Assembly: GCA_946478975.1 (NCBI GenBank)
Contig: CAMLEO010000049.1
Coordinates: forward strand, 1-31,834
Direction of reading: 5' to 3'
DNA length: 31,834 nucleotides
Source: an uncultured Steroidobacter sp.
Lineage (GTDB): Bacteria > Pseudomonadota > Gammaproteobacteria > Steroidobacterales > Steroidobacteraceae
Shown piece by piece: positions 1-8,747 of the stretch; within the stretch, counting starts at the first letter, position 1; every line of letters begins with the position of its first letter. A program made the translations under genes and the position numbers. The notes beneath the pieces were generated by a model. It searched no databases and was not told the DNA's origin. It saw nothing but the letters and a program-made list of their open reading frames with translations.

Positions 1-3000
1 TTCGCTTTTCGCGATGACTTGGATTCAGCGATGACCTGCAGACACAGCGCGCGCTGCAAGTTGTAGACGTTGTCTCGCAAGGTCGTGCGAGCCACTGCCT
101 GCCAGTGACCTTCGACGCCGAGCACTTCGACGCGATCGCGAATCCAGTCCAGCGACAGCGCAGTGCCGACGCCGAAGTACAGCTGCGCCGTTGTTTCCAG
201 CGGCAGTTCGGTGCTCTCGGCGATCTCGACCAGGTCCAGGCCGGAGCGAAGTGCGGCGAGGCTCGCCATACGCTTCGCGAGTTTTTCCGGCACGGCCGCG
301 GCGATGTAGCGGCCGTTGCGATTGTTGAAGACAGCGAGGTCGGCGCCCGACAGAACTCGCGGCAGCAGTCCGTCGATTTCTTTCATGCCGCTGCGGAAGC
401 GGGACACCTGGCGTTCGATATCGAGGTTGCCGCGCTCGTGCGTGCCCTGGCGATGGATGAACCAATAGGTGCAGAAGCGCAGCAGCCGCGTCGTTTCAAA
501 CATCATCTCGTACTGCACGGCTGCCGAAATCTTGGTATCGAGCGCTTCGATGTCGGCCCAGGTGTCGCGCATGCTTACAACTTCACGAGCGATCGCATAC
601 GCGCGAGCGATAGTGCCGGCGTTTGCACCGGTGTCTTCCTGCACGCGCCGAGCAAACGTCGGACCCATGCGATTGACGATGCTGTTGGTGGTCGCGGTGG
701 CGATGATCTCGCGTCGCAAGCGGTGCTCGGGCAGATACTTGCCGAAGCGCTTTTGCATCAGCGCCGGGAAGTAACGTTCCAGCTCATGCCCCAGATACGG
801 ATCCTCCGGCACATCCGAGTCGATGATTTTCGAGTACAGCGCCATCTTCGCGTAGGCGAGCAGGATGGCGAGCTCGGGCCGCGTGAGCCCGCGCCCGGCC
901 TGATGCCTCTCGGTGATTTCCTCCGTTGCGGGGAGGAATTCCAGGCCACGATCCAGCAGCCCGGAAACTTCCAGCTGACGAATCGAGTGCGCGTGCTCGA
1001 GCAGATCCTGGGGGCCGCGTGTTTCCAAAACCGACAGTGCCTGGCTCTGCAGATAGTTGTCACGCAGCACCAGTGCGCCCACTTCGTCCGTCATGTCGGC
1101 GAGCAGCTGATTGCGCTTCTCCAGCGTCAGGCCCGCCCGCTTCGGGAGGTTGTTCAACAGGATCTTGATGTTGACCTCGTGGTCGGAGCAGTCGACGCCG
1201 CCGGAGTTGTCCACGAAATCCGTGTTGAGCCGCCCGCCTGCGAGCGCGTACTCGACGCGGCCGCGTTGTGACAGGCCGAGGTTGCCGCCTTCGCCGATCA
1301 CTTTGCAGCGAAGCTCGCGGCCGTTGACGCGGACCGCATCGTTGGCGCGGTCGCCGACCTCGATGTGAGTTTCATCAGTCGCTTTTACGTACGTGCCAAT
1401 ACCGCCATTCCACAGCAGGTCCACCGGCATGCACAGAATCGCGCGAATCAGCTCGATCGGCGTGAAGGTGTCGCGCTTGATGCCGAGCATGGCCTGCACC
1501 TGCGGCGAGACCTTGATCGACTTGGCGCTGCGGGGGAACACGCCGCCGCCCTTGGAAATCACCTTCTTGTTGTAGTCCTCCCAGGTCGAGCGGGGCAACG
1601 CAAACATTCGCTCGCGCTCCTTGAAGCTCGCCGCCGCGTCCGGATCCGGATCCAGGAAGATGTGCTGGTGATTGAAGGCCGCGAGCAAACGAATGTGCGG
1701 CGACTGCAGCATGCCGTTGCCGAACACGTCGCCCGCCAGGTCGCCGATGCCGACCACCGTGAAGTCCTGCGATTGCGTGTCGATGCCCATTTCGCGGAAG
1801 TGGCGCTTCACACATTCCCAACCGCCGCGTGCGGTGATGCCCATCTTCTTGTGGTCGTAGCCGGCCGAGCCGCCGGAGGCGAACGCGTCGCCCAGCCAGA
1901 AGTTGTAATCGGCCGCGAGACTGTTGGCGATGTCGGAGAAGGTCGCCGTGCCTTTGTCGGCGGCAACCACCAGATACGGATCGTCGCCGTCACGACGCAC
2001 GACCTGCGCCGGCGGTGTGAGCTTGCCGTCGACGATGTTGTCGGTAATGTCCAGCAGCGCCGAGATGAAGGTGCGATAGCACTCGACGCCTTCGCGTTGC
2101 ACGTCTTCGCGGCTGGCGCCGGCAGGCATGCGCTTGGGCACGAAGCCGCCCTTGGCGCCGACCGGCACGATCAGCGTGTTCTTGACGTTCTGCGCCTTCA
2201 TCAGGCCCAGCACTTCGGTGCGGAAATCTTCGCGACGATCGGACCAGCGAATGCCGCCGCGGGCGACGTGGCCCATGCGCAGGTGGACGCCTTCCACGCG
2301 CGGCGAGTAAACAAAGATCTCGAACGCCGGGCGAGGCTGCGGCACTTCGGGGATGCTGCGCGAGTCGAGCTTGAACGACAGGCACTGTTTCGGCGCGCCG
2401 CTCGTATCCGTTTGGAAATAGTTGGTGCGCAAGGTCGCCTGGATCGCGTGCGCGAAGCGGCGGAGGATGCGGTCTTCGTCGAGGCTGCGGACCGAATCGA
2501 GCAGCTCGGAGAGCTTCTGCTTCAGTCCTTCGACTTCAGTGCTGCGCTTGGCGGGCTTGAGCGCCGGATCGAACTGCGCTTCGAACAACTGCGACAGGGT
2601 GGCAGCGATGTTAGCGTTAGACGCCAGAACTTGCTCCATATACGCCTGACTGAAAGCAGCGCCGGTTTGGAGCGCATAACGACAGTACGCACGCAGCACG
2701 CTCGCCTGTCGCCAGGTCAGCTCGGTGATGACCATCAATTGATTGAAGCCGTCGTTCTCGGCACGCCCGCTCCACACGGCGTTGAATGCGTCGGTAAAGC
2801 GTTCGCCGAGAACGTCGGTGCTGATCGCGCCGCCGTCGCGTCGGCGCATCTCGAAATCCTGCAGCCAGATCTGCCGGCCGCCGCTGGCATTGATGAGATA
2901 CGGCCGCTCGGTGAGCACCACGAAGCCCATGTTCTCCAGGATCGGCAGCGCCTGTGACAACGCAATGGGCGAGGCGCCGCGGAACAGGCGCAGATGCACG

Positions 3001-4703
3001 GTCTTGTCTGCGCCGTTCGCCAAGCGCATGGCGATCCGGTCGGTCGCGCCGACGACTTCATCGAGCTGGCGAATGTCCTCGATGGCGACTGCCGCCGTGA
3101 CATCTTCTTCATACGCGGCCGGGAAGGCATTGCGATAGCGCTCGGCCATCAAGCGGCCTTCCAGTTCGCCGTGCTTTTCGATCAAGGCGTCGCGCAGCCG
3201 GTCGCTCCAGGTGCGCACCGTCTCCGCGATCAAATGTTCGAGCTCTTCGGCATCGATGCGCGGGCCGCCGTCTGCCGGCAGGCGAATGATCATGTGCACG
3301 CGGGCGAGGGCGGACTCGGACAGCTGGACCTGCGATTCGATCGCGGTGGCTTTGAGCTTCTCGTTGATCACCGCTTCCATCTTCTGGCGCACCTGGGTGT
3401 TGTACCGGTCGCGCGGCACGAAGATCAGCGCCGAATAGAAACGCCCGAACGTGTCCCGTCGCAGGAACACACGCACCCGCTGGCGCTCATACAGATTGAC
3501 GATGCCGCGAACGGTGCGGATCAGATCGTTGACGCTGGATTGAAACAGCTCGTCGCGTGGATAGGTTTCGAGTACGTGCACCACGGCCTTGCCGTCGTGG
3601 CTGGCGGGATCGAGACCGAAGTGACTGACGACGCGTTCGATCTTTTGCCGCAGCAGGGGAATCTCACGCGGGCTGCGGTTGTAGACCGCCGACGTGAACA
3701 GGCCGAGGAAACGTTTCTCGCCGGTGACTTTGCCGGCGGCATCGAATGTTTTCACGCCCACGTAATCGAGATACGTGGCGCGATGAACCGTCGACACCGA
3801 GTTCGCCTTGGTGATGGTCATCAGGTCCGGATGACGGGCACGTTCGCGCATCTCGCCTGTGAGCACGGTCGGCTCGACGCGATAGCCACGACGTGAGCGC
3901 AGGATACCCAGGCCGGACTCCGGCAGCGGCGTCAGCAGGTCTTCGCTCTTGCCGCGTTTCAACTCGTACTGGCGATAACCGATGAACGTGAAGTGATTCG
4001 CGGCCATCCAATCGAGCAGCGCTTTGGCTTCACGCGCTTCGTTGGGTTGGACGGAAGGATTGTCGCGCTCGATCTCGGTCGCAAGCTCGGTGGCCTGGCG
4101 GCGCATCTCATTCCAGTCGCTGGTGGCAAGCTGCACGTCATCGAGGGTGCGCAGTATCTTTTGCTCCAGCTCCTGCAGGCGCTCCGGCTCGCCGATGCGA
4201 TCGATCTCGATGTGCTGCCAGGATTCCTGCGTCAGCTGCTTCGGATCGGTGCTGCCCTGACCACCATTTTGTGGAGCCAATGTTTCCAACTGACCGGCGC
4301 GGTCGCGGCGGACCGGCAGCACCGGGTGGACCATCATGTGAATCGTGAGGCCCGCCTGCGTGAGCACCATGCCGAGCGAGTCGACCAGGAACGGCATGTC
4401 CTCCGTTGTCACTTCGACGACGGTATGCGTTGTATTCCAGCCGTCGCGTTCTGCGTCGGTGTTGAATACACGCACCAGCGGCTTGCGCGCTTTACGCACT
4501 GTGGCGCTTCGCAGATGAGCGAGCGCGAGCGCGGCCAGCTCTTCGCTGGAGTATTCAGCGAGATCTTCCTCGCCGACGCCCCGGTAGTACTGACGCACGA
4601 ATTCCTGAACATCGAGCGGATCGCCGCGTTTTTTCAAGGCGCGGGCGGCAAGAGCGACACGTTCGATCAGTTTCTGGCGCGCGGCCGGGATCGTTGTTGT
4701 CAT
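1..4703 (-). CDS. gdhB: NAD-dependent glutamate dehydrogenase, large (about 180 kDa) type, 3' end cut by window edge
   Basis: The minus frame is open from an ATG at 4703 to the window edge with no stop, giving 1567 codons. Oxidative deamination of glutamate to 2-oxoglutarate with NAD is the role of this family. The N-terminus reads MTTTIPAARQKLIERVALAA, followed by the ACT-like regulatory part with HTVVEVTTEDMPFLVDSLGM. The catalytic half carries LIVPVGAKGGFVPKRMPA (about 2110-2170) and NGGIGTYVKATDETH (about 1365-1415). Family members are about 1600 residues, so only a few tens of residues are missing; the last readable residues are AESKSSRKA. No clear Shine-Dalgarno precedes the ATG. The gene lies 201 bp downstream of the E2 gene on the same strand, with two perfect inverted repeats between. 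The long plus-strand ORFs across it are shadows. The gdhB symbol is used by analogy with Pseudomonas. Identity is firm; regulation is unknown. Confidence 0.95.
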   Translation of the reverse strand, partial: MTTTIPAARQKLIERVALAARALKKRGDPLDVQEFVRQYYRGVGEEDLAEYSSEELAALALAHLRSATVRKARKPLVRVFNTDAERDGWNTTHTVVEVTTEDMPFLVDSLGMVLTQAGLTIHMMVHPVLPVRRDRAGQLETLAPQNGGQGSTDPKQLTQESWQHIEIDRIGEPERLQELEQKILRTLDDVQLATSDWNEMRRQATELATEIERDNPSVQPNEAREAKALLDWMAANHFTFIGYRQYELKRGKSEDLLTPLPESGLGILRSRRGYRVEPTVLTGEMRERARHPDLMTITKANSVSTVHRATYLDYVGVKTFDAAGKVTGEKRFLGLFTSAVYNRSPREIPLLRQKIERVVSHFGLDPASHDGKAVVHVLETYPRDELFQSSVNDLIRTVRGIVNLYERQRVRVFLRRDTFGRFYSALIFVPRDRYNTQVRQKMEAVINEKLKATAIESQVQLSESALARVHMIIRLPADGGPRIDAEELEHLIAETVRTWSDRLRDALIEKHGELEGRLMAERYRNAFPAAYEEDVTAAVAIEDIRQLDEVVGATDRIAMRLANGADKTVHLRLFRGASPIALSQALPILENMGFVVLTERPYLINASGGRQIWLQDFEMRRRDGGAISTDVLGERFTDAFNAVWSGRAENDGFNQLMVITELTWRQASVLRAYCRYALQTGAAFSQAYMEQVLASNANIAATLSQLFEAQFDPALKPAKRSTEVEGLKQKLSELLDSVRSLDEDRILRRFAHAIQATLRTNYFQTDTSGAPKQCLSFKLDSRSIPEVPQPRPAFEIFVYSPRVEGVHLRMGHVARGGIRWSDRREDFRTEVLGLMKAQNVKNTLIVPVGAKGGFVPKRMPAGASREDVQREGVECYRTFISALLDITDNIVDGKLTPPAQVVRRDGDDPYLVVAADKGTATFSDIANSLAADYNFWLGDAFASGGSAGYDHKKMGITARGGWECVKRHFREMGIDTQSQDFTVVGIGDLAGDVFGNGMLQSPHIRLLAAFNHQHIFLDPDPDAAASFKERERMFALPRSTWEDYNKKVISKGGGVFPRSAKSIKVSPQVQAMLGIKRDTFTPIELIRAILCMPVDLLWNGGIGTYVKATDETHIEVGDRANDAVRVNGRELRCKVIGEGGNLGLSQRGRVEYALAGGRLNTDFVDNSGGVDCSDHEVNIKILLNNLPKRAGLTLEKRNQLLADMTDEVGALVLRDNYLQSQALSVLETRGPQDLLEHAHSIRQLEVSGLLDRGLEFLPATEEITERHQAGRGLTRPELAILLAYAKMALYSKIIDSDVPEDPYLGHELERYFPALMQKRFGKYLPEHRLRREIIATATTNSIVNRMGPTFARRVQEDTGANAGTIARAYAIAREVVSMRDTWADIEALDTKISAAVQYEMMFETTRLLRFCTYWFIHRQGTHERGNLDIERQVSRFRSGMKEIDGLLPRVLSGADLAVFNNRNGRYIAAAVPEKLAKRMASLAALRSGLDLVEIAESTELPLETTAQLYFGVGTALSLDWIRDRVEVLGVEGHWQAVARTTLRDNVYNLQRALCLQVIAESKSSRKA

Positions 4704-4734
4704 GATGTGTACAAGGTCGGGTTGTTAGGTCGGG

Positions 4735-4757
4735 AAGTGAGCCCCTGAAGCTCACTT
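4735..4757. promoter_or_regulatory. Perfect 8-bp inverted repeat in the glutamate dehydrogenase leader
   Basis: AAGTGAGC (4735-4742) and GCTCACTT (4750-4757) are exact reverse complements around a 7-nt spacer. The repeat ends 31 bp before the glutamate dehydrogenase ATG (4703). It could be an operator or an mRNA hairpin. There is no U-run after it on the minus strand, so it is not an intrinsic terminator. Confidence 0.45.
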
Positions 4758-4845
4758 GTATGCAATTCGTAGCGGGCGCAACGAAAGATCTGCACCGTCA
4801 CCGCAAATTGTTGGTGGGCGCATAGCGTAAGAGAATGACGGAGAT

Positions 4846-4875
4846 CACGTCGTACCAAAAAGGAATAACGACGTG
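4846..4875. promoter_or_regulatory. Perfect 8-bp inverted repeat just downstream of the E2 gene
   Basis: CACGTCGT (4846-4853) and ACGACGTG (4868-4875) are exact reverse complements around a 14-nt spacer that contains an A-run. It lies 29 bp past the E2 stop and about 140 bp before the glutamate dehydrogenase start. Read on the minus strand the hairpin is not followed by a U-run. It could be an mRNA 3'-end stabilising hairpin or an upstream regulator site for the dehydrogenase gene. Confidence 0.4.
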
Positions 4876-4904
4876 GCCTGGAACTCTCCGGCGGTTAGCT
4901 CGAA

Positions 4905-6065
4905 CTAGCTTGGGAGTTGTAGATCGGTGATCACGGCCGCCAGGAATCGGCAAGCTTCGCCGCCGGTGATGCAGCGGTGATCGAAGGTGAGCGATAACGG
5001 CAGGCGCACGTGAATTTCCGGCGCAGTCGCGCCGGCAACCACGTCGCGCTGGAGCTTGCCCGCACCGAGGATCGCAACGGTCGGCGGCACGACCAGCGGC
5101 GTGGCGTAGCGTCCGGCGAGCGTGCCGAAGTTCGACAGCGTAAACGTGTAATCGCGCATCTCTTCCGGCGCGATGGTCCGATTGCGCGTCCGTTGCTTGA
5201 TGTCATCGAGCGAGGCGCGGAGTTGCTGTGCAGACCTGGCGCCGATATCGCGAAGCACGGGAACGATCAATCCGCCGTCTGTATCCACGGCGATTGCGAG
5301 ATCGACATGCTCCATCACTTTGCGTGACGGGCCGGCGGGATCGAACAACGCGTTCAAGCTGGGCTCGGCCTTGGCGCCGGCAGCGATGGCGCGGATCAGG
5401 CGAACCGTGATGTCGTCGCGACCTTTCCAAACGTCGATGTCGGCGTCGTCGAAGATCGTGCACATCGCGATCTCATCGCGAGACAGCGACATGCTTTGTG
5501 ACATTGCCTTGCGCGGCCCGCGCAGGCGATCGGCATCGGTCAATCCCGCGACTGCAGGTGCCTTCTGCTTGTTGGAAACATTTGCAAGCGCAAGCACGTC
5601 GTCGACGCTGACCAGGCCGTGACGGCCGGTTGCCTTGCACGCCGACAGTTCGATGCCCAAGCGCTTGGCGAGCATGCGAACGGCTGGAGCTGCGCGGACG
5701 CGATCGCGAGTGGCGCGACGAGACGAGCCGACGATGGCGCGATCGATGAATTCTTCGTTACGCGTGGCCATGTGGCCAACGACCATGCCCTGATTGGAAG
5801 GCGCAGCGGCGGCAGCGGCTTGCTTGGAGGGCAGATCGAAATCCACCAGCGGCTTGCCGGTCTCGACCGTGTCGCCGGGCCTGGCATGCAAACGAACGAT
5901 GCGGCCGCTGTACGGGCTCGGCACATCGACAACGGCCTTGGCGGTTTCCACCGACAACAACGGTTGATCGACTTCCACGCCCTGGCCCTCGGCCACGTGC
6001 CAGCTGACGATCTCCGCTTCCTGCAAGCCTTCGCCGAGATCGGGCAGGTTGAATGTCACGCTCAT
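4905..6065 (-). CDS. 2-oxoacid dehydrogenase complex E2 (dihydrolipoamide acyltransferase)
   Basis: 386 residues. E2 carries acyl groups from the E1 reaction on a swinging lipoyl arm to CoA. Domains in order: one lipoyl domain (residues about 3-78) with the lipoylated lysine in ETAKAVVD (Lys43); a linker; a peripheral-subunit-binding domain (about 122-160, RAAPAVRMLAKRLGIELS); and a C-terminal CoA-dependent acyltransferase domain. The active-site motif reads DHRCITGG rather than the usual DHRxxDG: the histidine is kept but the aspartate position is threonine. I recall similar DHRxxTGG motifs in other E2 proteins, so this is probably a functional subtype. The ATG at 6065 lies 4 bp after the E1 beta stop. 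Substrate (branched-chain 2-oxoacids or pyruvate) cannot be fixed from sequence. No E3 (lipoamide dehydrogenase) gene is present in the window. Confidence 0.92.
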   Translation of the reverse strand: MSVTFNLPDLGEGLQEAEIVSWHVAEGQGVEVDQPLLSVETAKAVVDVPSPYSGRIVRLHARPGDTVETGKPLVDFDLPSKQAAAAAAPSNQGMVVGHMATRNEEFIDRAIVGSSRRATRDRVRAAPAVRMLAKRLGIELSACKATGRHGLVSVDDVLALANVSNKQKAPAVAGLTDADRLRGPRKAMSQSMSLSRDEIAMCTIFDDADIDVWKGRDDITVRLIRAIAAGAKAEPSLNALFDPAGPSRKVMEHVDLAIAVDTDGGLIVPVLRDIGARSAQQLRASLDDIKQRTRNRTIAPEEMRDYTFTLSNFGTLAGRYATPLVVPPTVAILGAGKLQRDVVAGATAPEIHVRLPLSLTFDHRCITGGEACRFLAAVITDLQLPS

Positions 6066-6069
6066 CTAC

Positions 6070-7047
6070 TTAGCCCGCCATCGCTGTTTTCGCTGCGTCG
6101 ACAATACGAGCGACGCTGGGAATGTAATCGTTCTCCAGTCGGTACAGCGGTACGACTGTGTCGAAGCCGGTGACGCGCTGAATCGGCGCGACCAGATCAT
6201 ACAAACCGTGCTCGGCAACGATTGCCGCGATCTCCGCACCGACGCCGCAGTTACGCGCTGCCTCGTGCACGATCACCAGTCGACCGGTCTTCGCGACCGA
6301 ATCGAGAATGGTCTCGGAGTCGATCGGACTGATGGTCGCGAGATCGATCACTTCGGCGCTGATGCCTTGCGCGGCGAGCTGCTCCGCCGCCTGCAGCACA
6401 TCGACGGTCATCGCGCCCCAGGTCACGATCGTCACGTCTTCGCCTTCGCGCAGGATGTAACAAACATCGAGCGGTGCGGCCACGCCGTCATCCGCCACTT
6501 CCTGCTTCACCAGGCGATAGATACGCGTCGGTTCGAGAAACAACACCGGATCCGGATCGCGAATCGAAGCCAGCAACAAACCATATGCGCGCGCCGGCGA
6601 CGAAGGGCACACGACGCGAATACCCGGCACGTGCGCGATCATCGATTCGACCGACTCGGAATGATGTTCCGGCGCGTGAATGCCGCCGCCGTGCGGAGTG
6701 CGAATCACGACCGGGCACGACAGGCGTCCGCGAGTGCGGTGACGCAGCCGGCTCATGTGATTCACGATCTGGTCGATCGCCGGATACAAAAAGCCCATGA
6801 ACTGAATTTCGGCGACCGGCTTCATGCCTTGCGCCGCCATGCCGACGCACATGCCGGCAATCATGTTCTCCGCCAGCGGCGTGTCCTGCACGCGGTCGGC
6901 GCCGAATTTGTCGAACAATCCGGCCGTGGCGCGAAACACGCCGCCGCTCTTGCCCACGTCTTCGCCGAGCACGACCACGCTCGGATCGTGCGCGAGCTCC
7001 CACGCCTGCGCCATCGCAATGGCCTCGACCAGTGTGACTTTGGCCAT
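6070..7047 (-). CDS. 2-oxoacid dehydrogenase E1 component, beta subunit
   Basis: 325 residues from the ATG at 7047 (MAKVTLVEAIAMAQAWEL). A longer in-frame opening to 7155 runs back into the E1 alpha gene and gives a low-complexity leader unlike the family, so the internal start is chosen. It has transketolase-like pyrimidine-binding and C-terminal domains, with LGEDVGKSGGVFRAT near the N-terminus, RVQDTPLAENMIAG, and TPHGGGIHAPEHHSES in the middle. With E1 alpha it forms the thiamine-diphosphate decarboxylase of the complex. The start lies 7 bp after the E1 alpha stop and the stop 4 bp before the E2 ATG, so the three genes are almost certainly co-transcribed. It is the BCKDH/PDH-type two-subunit E1; substrate is inferred only from context. 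Confidence 0.93.
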   Translation of the reverse strand: MAKVTLVEAIAMAQAWELAHDPSVVVLGEDVGKSGGVFRATAGLFDKFGADRVQDTPLAENMIAGMCVGMAAQGMKPVAEIQFMGFLYPAIDQIVNHMSRLRHRTRGRLSCPVVIRTPHGGGIHAPEHHSESVESMIAHVPGIRVVCPSSPARAYGLLLASIRDPDPVLFLEPTRIYRLVKQEVADDGVAAPLDVCYILREGEDVTIVTWGAMTVDVLQAAEQLAAQGISAEVIDLATISPIDSETILDSVAKTGRLVIVHEAARNCGVGAEIAAIVAEHGLYDLVAPIQRVTGFDTVVPLYRLENDYIPSVARIVDAAKTAMAG

Positions 7048-7054
7048 GATGACT

Positions 7055-8140
7055 TTAATGAGACGGCCGGCCGGTGCCGGCGTAGCGACGCGCGAGGTCC
7101 TTTTGCGCTTCGATGTAGCGGGGTGGGTTGGCGTACAGATGTTCGAACATGGCATCGGTCGATTGGCGCGGCGTGTTTAGATATTCCTGGACGGCCTCGT
7201 CGACTTCGCGGCTGAACTGCGCCTTCATCGCCTGCTCGCGCGCTTCGTCGAGCACACCGCGAGCTTCGAGCAGTTTGCGCAGGCGAATCAGCGGCTCGAC
7301 CTTCCAGGCTTCCGTGACTTCGGTCTCGCTGCGGTATCGAGTCGCATCGTCGGCAGTGGTGTGATCGCTCAAGCGATAGCTCATCGCTTCGACCACCGTC
7401 GGGCCGCCGCCGCTGCGGGCTCTTTCCAACGCTCGCGACATGACGTCGCGCACGGCGATCACATCGTTGCCGTCGACCTGCACGCCTGGAATGCCGGCGG
7501 CGATGCCTTTCTGCGCCAGCGTCTGTGCCGCGGTCTGCGCTTCGATGGGGACGGAGATCGCCCACTTGTTGTTCACGACGACGAACACGATCGGCAGCTG
7601 GCTCGCGCCGGCGAGATTCATCGCTTCGTAAAACGTGCCTTCGGAAGTGCCGCCGTCGCCGATGTAAGCGACCGCGCAGCGCGGCTCTTTGCGAATCTTG
7701 AACGCCATCGCGGCGCCGGCAGCGTGCAGCGTTTGAGTTGCGATCGGCACACACCATGGGAAATCGTGACGAGGCACGGCGAAGTTGTTGCCGCGCTCGT
7801 CGCCGCCCCAGTAGAGCAGCACTTCGCTCATGCGCACGCCTCGCCAGAACAAGGTGCCGATCTCGCGATAGACGATGGCGAGGCAGTCTTCGGGACGCAT
7901 CGCGGCGCCGACGCCGATATGGGCGGCTTCCTGGCCGAGGCAGGGCGCGTAAGTGCCGAGCTTGCCGGTGCGTTGCAGGTTGATGGCCTTCGCATCGAAG
8001 GTGCGCGCCCGGAGCATGGCCGCGAACATCTTCAGCAGCTCATCGTTGTCCGCGGCGAAGGCGGGAAGCTCATCGAGTGGGCGGCCCTGCGGGCTCAGCT
8101 GCCGCAGGTATTGAATCTGAAACTCCGCCACCGTTCTCAC
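7055..8140 (-). CDS. 2-oxoacid dehydrogenase E1 component, alpha subunit (branched-chain or pyruvate type)
   Basis: 361 residues from the GTG at 8140 (MRTVAEFQIQYLRQLS). It binds thiamine diphosphate through GDGGTSEGTFYEAMN...VVVNNKW (GDG at about 161, NN at about 190), and has the phosphorylation-loop-like segment YRLSDHTTADDATRYR. It decarboxylates a 2-oxoacid with E1 beta. A TTG start at 8170 is also in frame, but GTG 8140 is preceded by GAGGGAG at 9 nt, and the TATAAT box at 8183-8188 would leave almost no leader before the TTG. Proteins of this subfamily are often annotated as pyruvate dehydrogenase E1 alpha. The neighbouring tyrosine and glutamate catabolic genes favour branched-chain 2-oxoacids, but that is inference. 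Confidence 0.92.
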   Translation of the reverse strand: MRTVAEFQIQYLRQLSPQGRPLDELPAFAADNDELLKMFAAMLRARTFDAKAINLQRTGKLGTYAPCLGQEAAHIGVGAAMRPEDCLAIVYREIGTLFWRGVRMSEVLLYWGGDERGNNFAVPRHDFPWCVPIATQTLHAAGAAMAFKIRKEPRCAVAYIGDGGTSEGTFYEAMNLAGASQLPIVFVVVNNKWAISVPIEAQTAAQTLAQKGIAAGIPGVQVDGNDVIAVRDVMSRALERARSGGGPTVVEAMSYRLSDHTTADDATRYRSETEVTEAWKVEPLIRLRKLLEARGVLDEAREQAMKAQFSREVDEAVQEYLNTPRQSTDAMFEHLYANPPRYIEAQKDLARRYAGTGRPSH

Positions 8141-8182
8141 TCGTGCCCGCTCCCTCGATCCTGGGATCAATGAACGGCGCGA

Positions 8183-8213
8183 ATTATACGCATGCTGCTT
8201 CAGTCAGTGTCAG
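8183..8213 (-). promoter_or_regulatory. Sigma70-like promoter of the E1 alpha - E1 beta - E2 operon
   Basis: On the minus strand a consensus TATAAT occupies 8188-8183, with CTGACA at 8213-8208 as a -35 at a long 19-bp spacing. Predicted transcription start is near 8176, giving a leader of about 36 nt to the GTG at 8140. The -35 lies inside the last codons of the MarR gene, so the operon can be expressed independently of it. Confidence 0.55.
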
Positions 8214-8679
8214 TTTCGCGCCGCATGGAGTGGGCCTTCTCCAGCAGGCGCGTCAGCAGTCGATCCAGGGCTCGCCGATCGGTGGCGCTCAACGAGCTGA
8301 GCAGTTCCTCTTCGTAGCGCAGGGCCAACGGCGCGACGCGCTGATACACCGCTTGTCCAGCGGCGGACAGGCGCAGGATGGAGCGGCGACGATCGCCTTT
8401 GTCGTAAGCACGCAAAACCCGTTTGGAGTCGAGCAGACCCTGCACGGCTCGACTGACCGCGACCTTGTCCATCGCCGTGCGCTCCGCCACTTCCACCGCC
8501 GAGAGGTCCGGATAACGCGCCAGCACCGCCATCACCCGCCATTGCGGGATGCTCAACCCGAACTCCCTTTCGTACGCGCCGGCGATGAGCATGCTGACCG
8601 TGTTCGTCAGCACCGACAGGCGGTAGGGAATAAAGCGATCCAGGTGCAGATCGTCCGTCGGTCCGGTGTCTTCGTTCAT
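8200..8679 (-). CDS. MarR-family winged-helix transcriptional regulator
   Basis: 159 residues from the ATG at 8679 (MNEDTGPTDDLHLDRFIPYRLSVL). The MarR winged helix-turn-helix spans about residues 45-115: LSIPQWRVMAVLARYPDLSAVEVAERTAMDKVAVSRAVQGLLDS, then the wing with DKGDRRRSILRLSAAG. The flanking helices would form the dimer interface. An in-frame ATG at 8727 adds 16 residues but would leave only 20 bp to the divergent hppD start; the inner start leaves 68 bp containing a palindrome. Neither start has a strong ribosome binding site. Its position between hppD-hmgA-fah and the dehydrogenase operon makes it the likely local regulator of tyrosine catabolism. From memory, MarR-type regulators of this pathway have been proposed in comparative regulon work. 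The ligand is not known. Confidence 0.88.
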   Translation of the reverse strand: MNEDTGPTDDLHLDRFIPYRLSVLTNTVSMLIAGAYEREFGLSIPQWRVMAVLARYPDLSAVEVAERTAMDKVAVSRAVQGLLDSKRVLRAYDKGDRRRSILRLSAAGQAVYQRVAPLALRYEEELLSSLSATDRRALDRLLTRLLEKAHSMRRETDTD

Positions 8680-8709
8680 GCTGGGCCACTTGACTGGGAT
8701 CGGGTGGAT

Positions 8710-8719
8710 AGTTTCAACT
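8710..8719. promoter_or_regulatory. Candidate MarR operator between the regulator gene and hppD
   Basis: AGTT-TC-AACT is an inverted repeat with a 2-bp centre, in the 68-bp divergent gap and 17 bp upstream of the hppD GGAG. MarR proteins bind such palindromes as dimers. A TTGACT at 8690-8695 could be a -35 for hppD, but I see no convincing -10 at the right distance. Confidence 0.35.
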
Positions 8720-8747
8720 GCAACCATTCGCGATACGGAGCAGCATC

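Noticed and set aside
105..4748. Long plus-strand ORFs (105-1271, 1365-2957, 2994-3896, 3993-4748) opposite the glutamate dehydrogenase gene
   Set aside because: Their translations are His/Arg/Ala-rich with no recognisable family. They mirror codon structure of the real minus-strand gene, a usual high-GC shadow effect.
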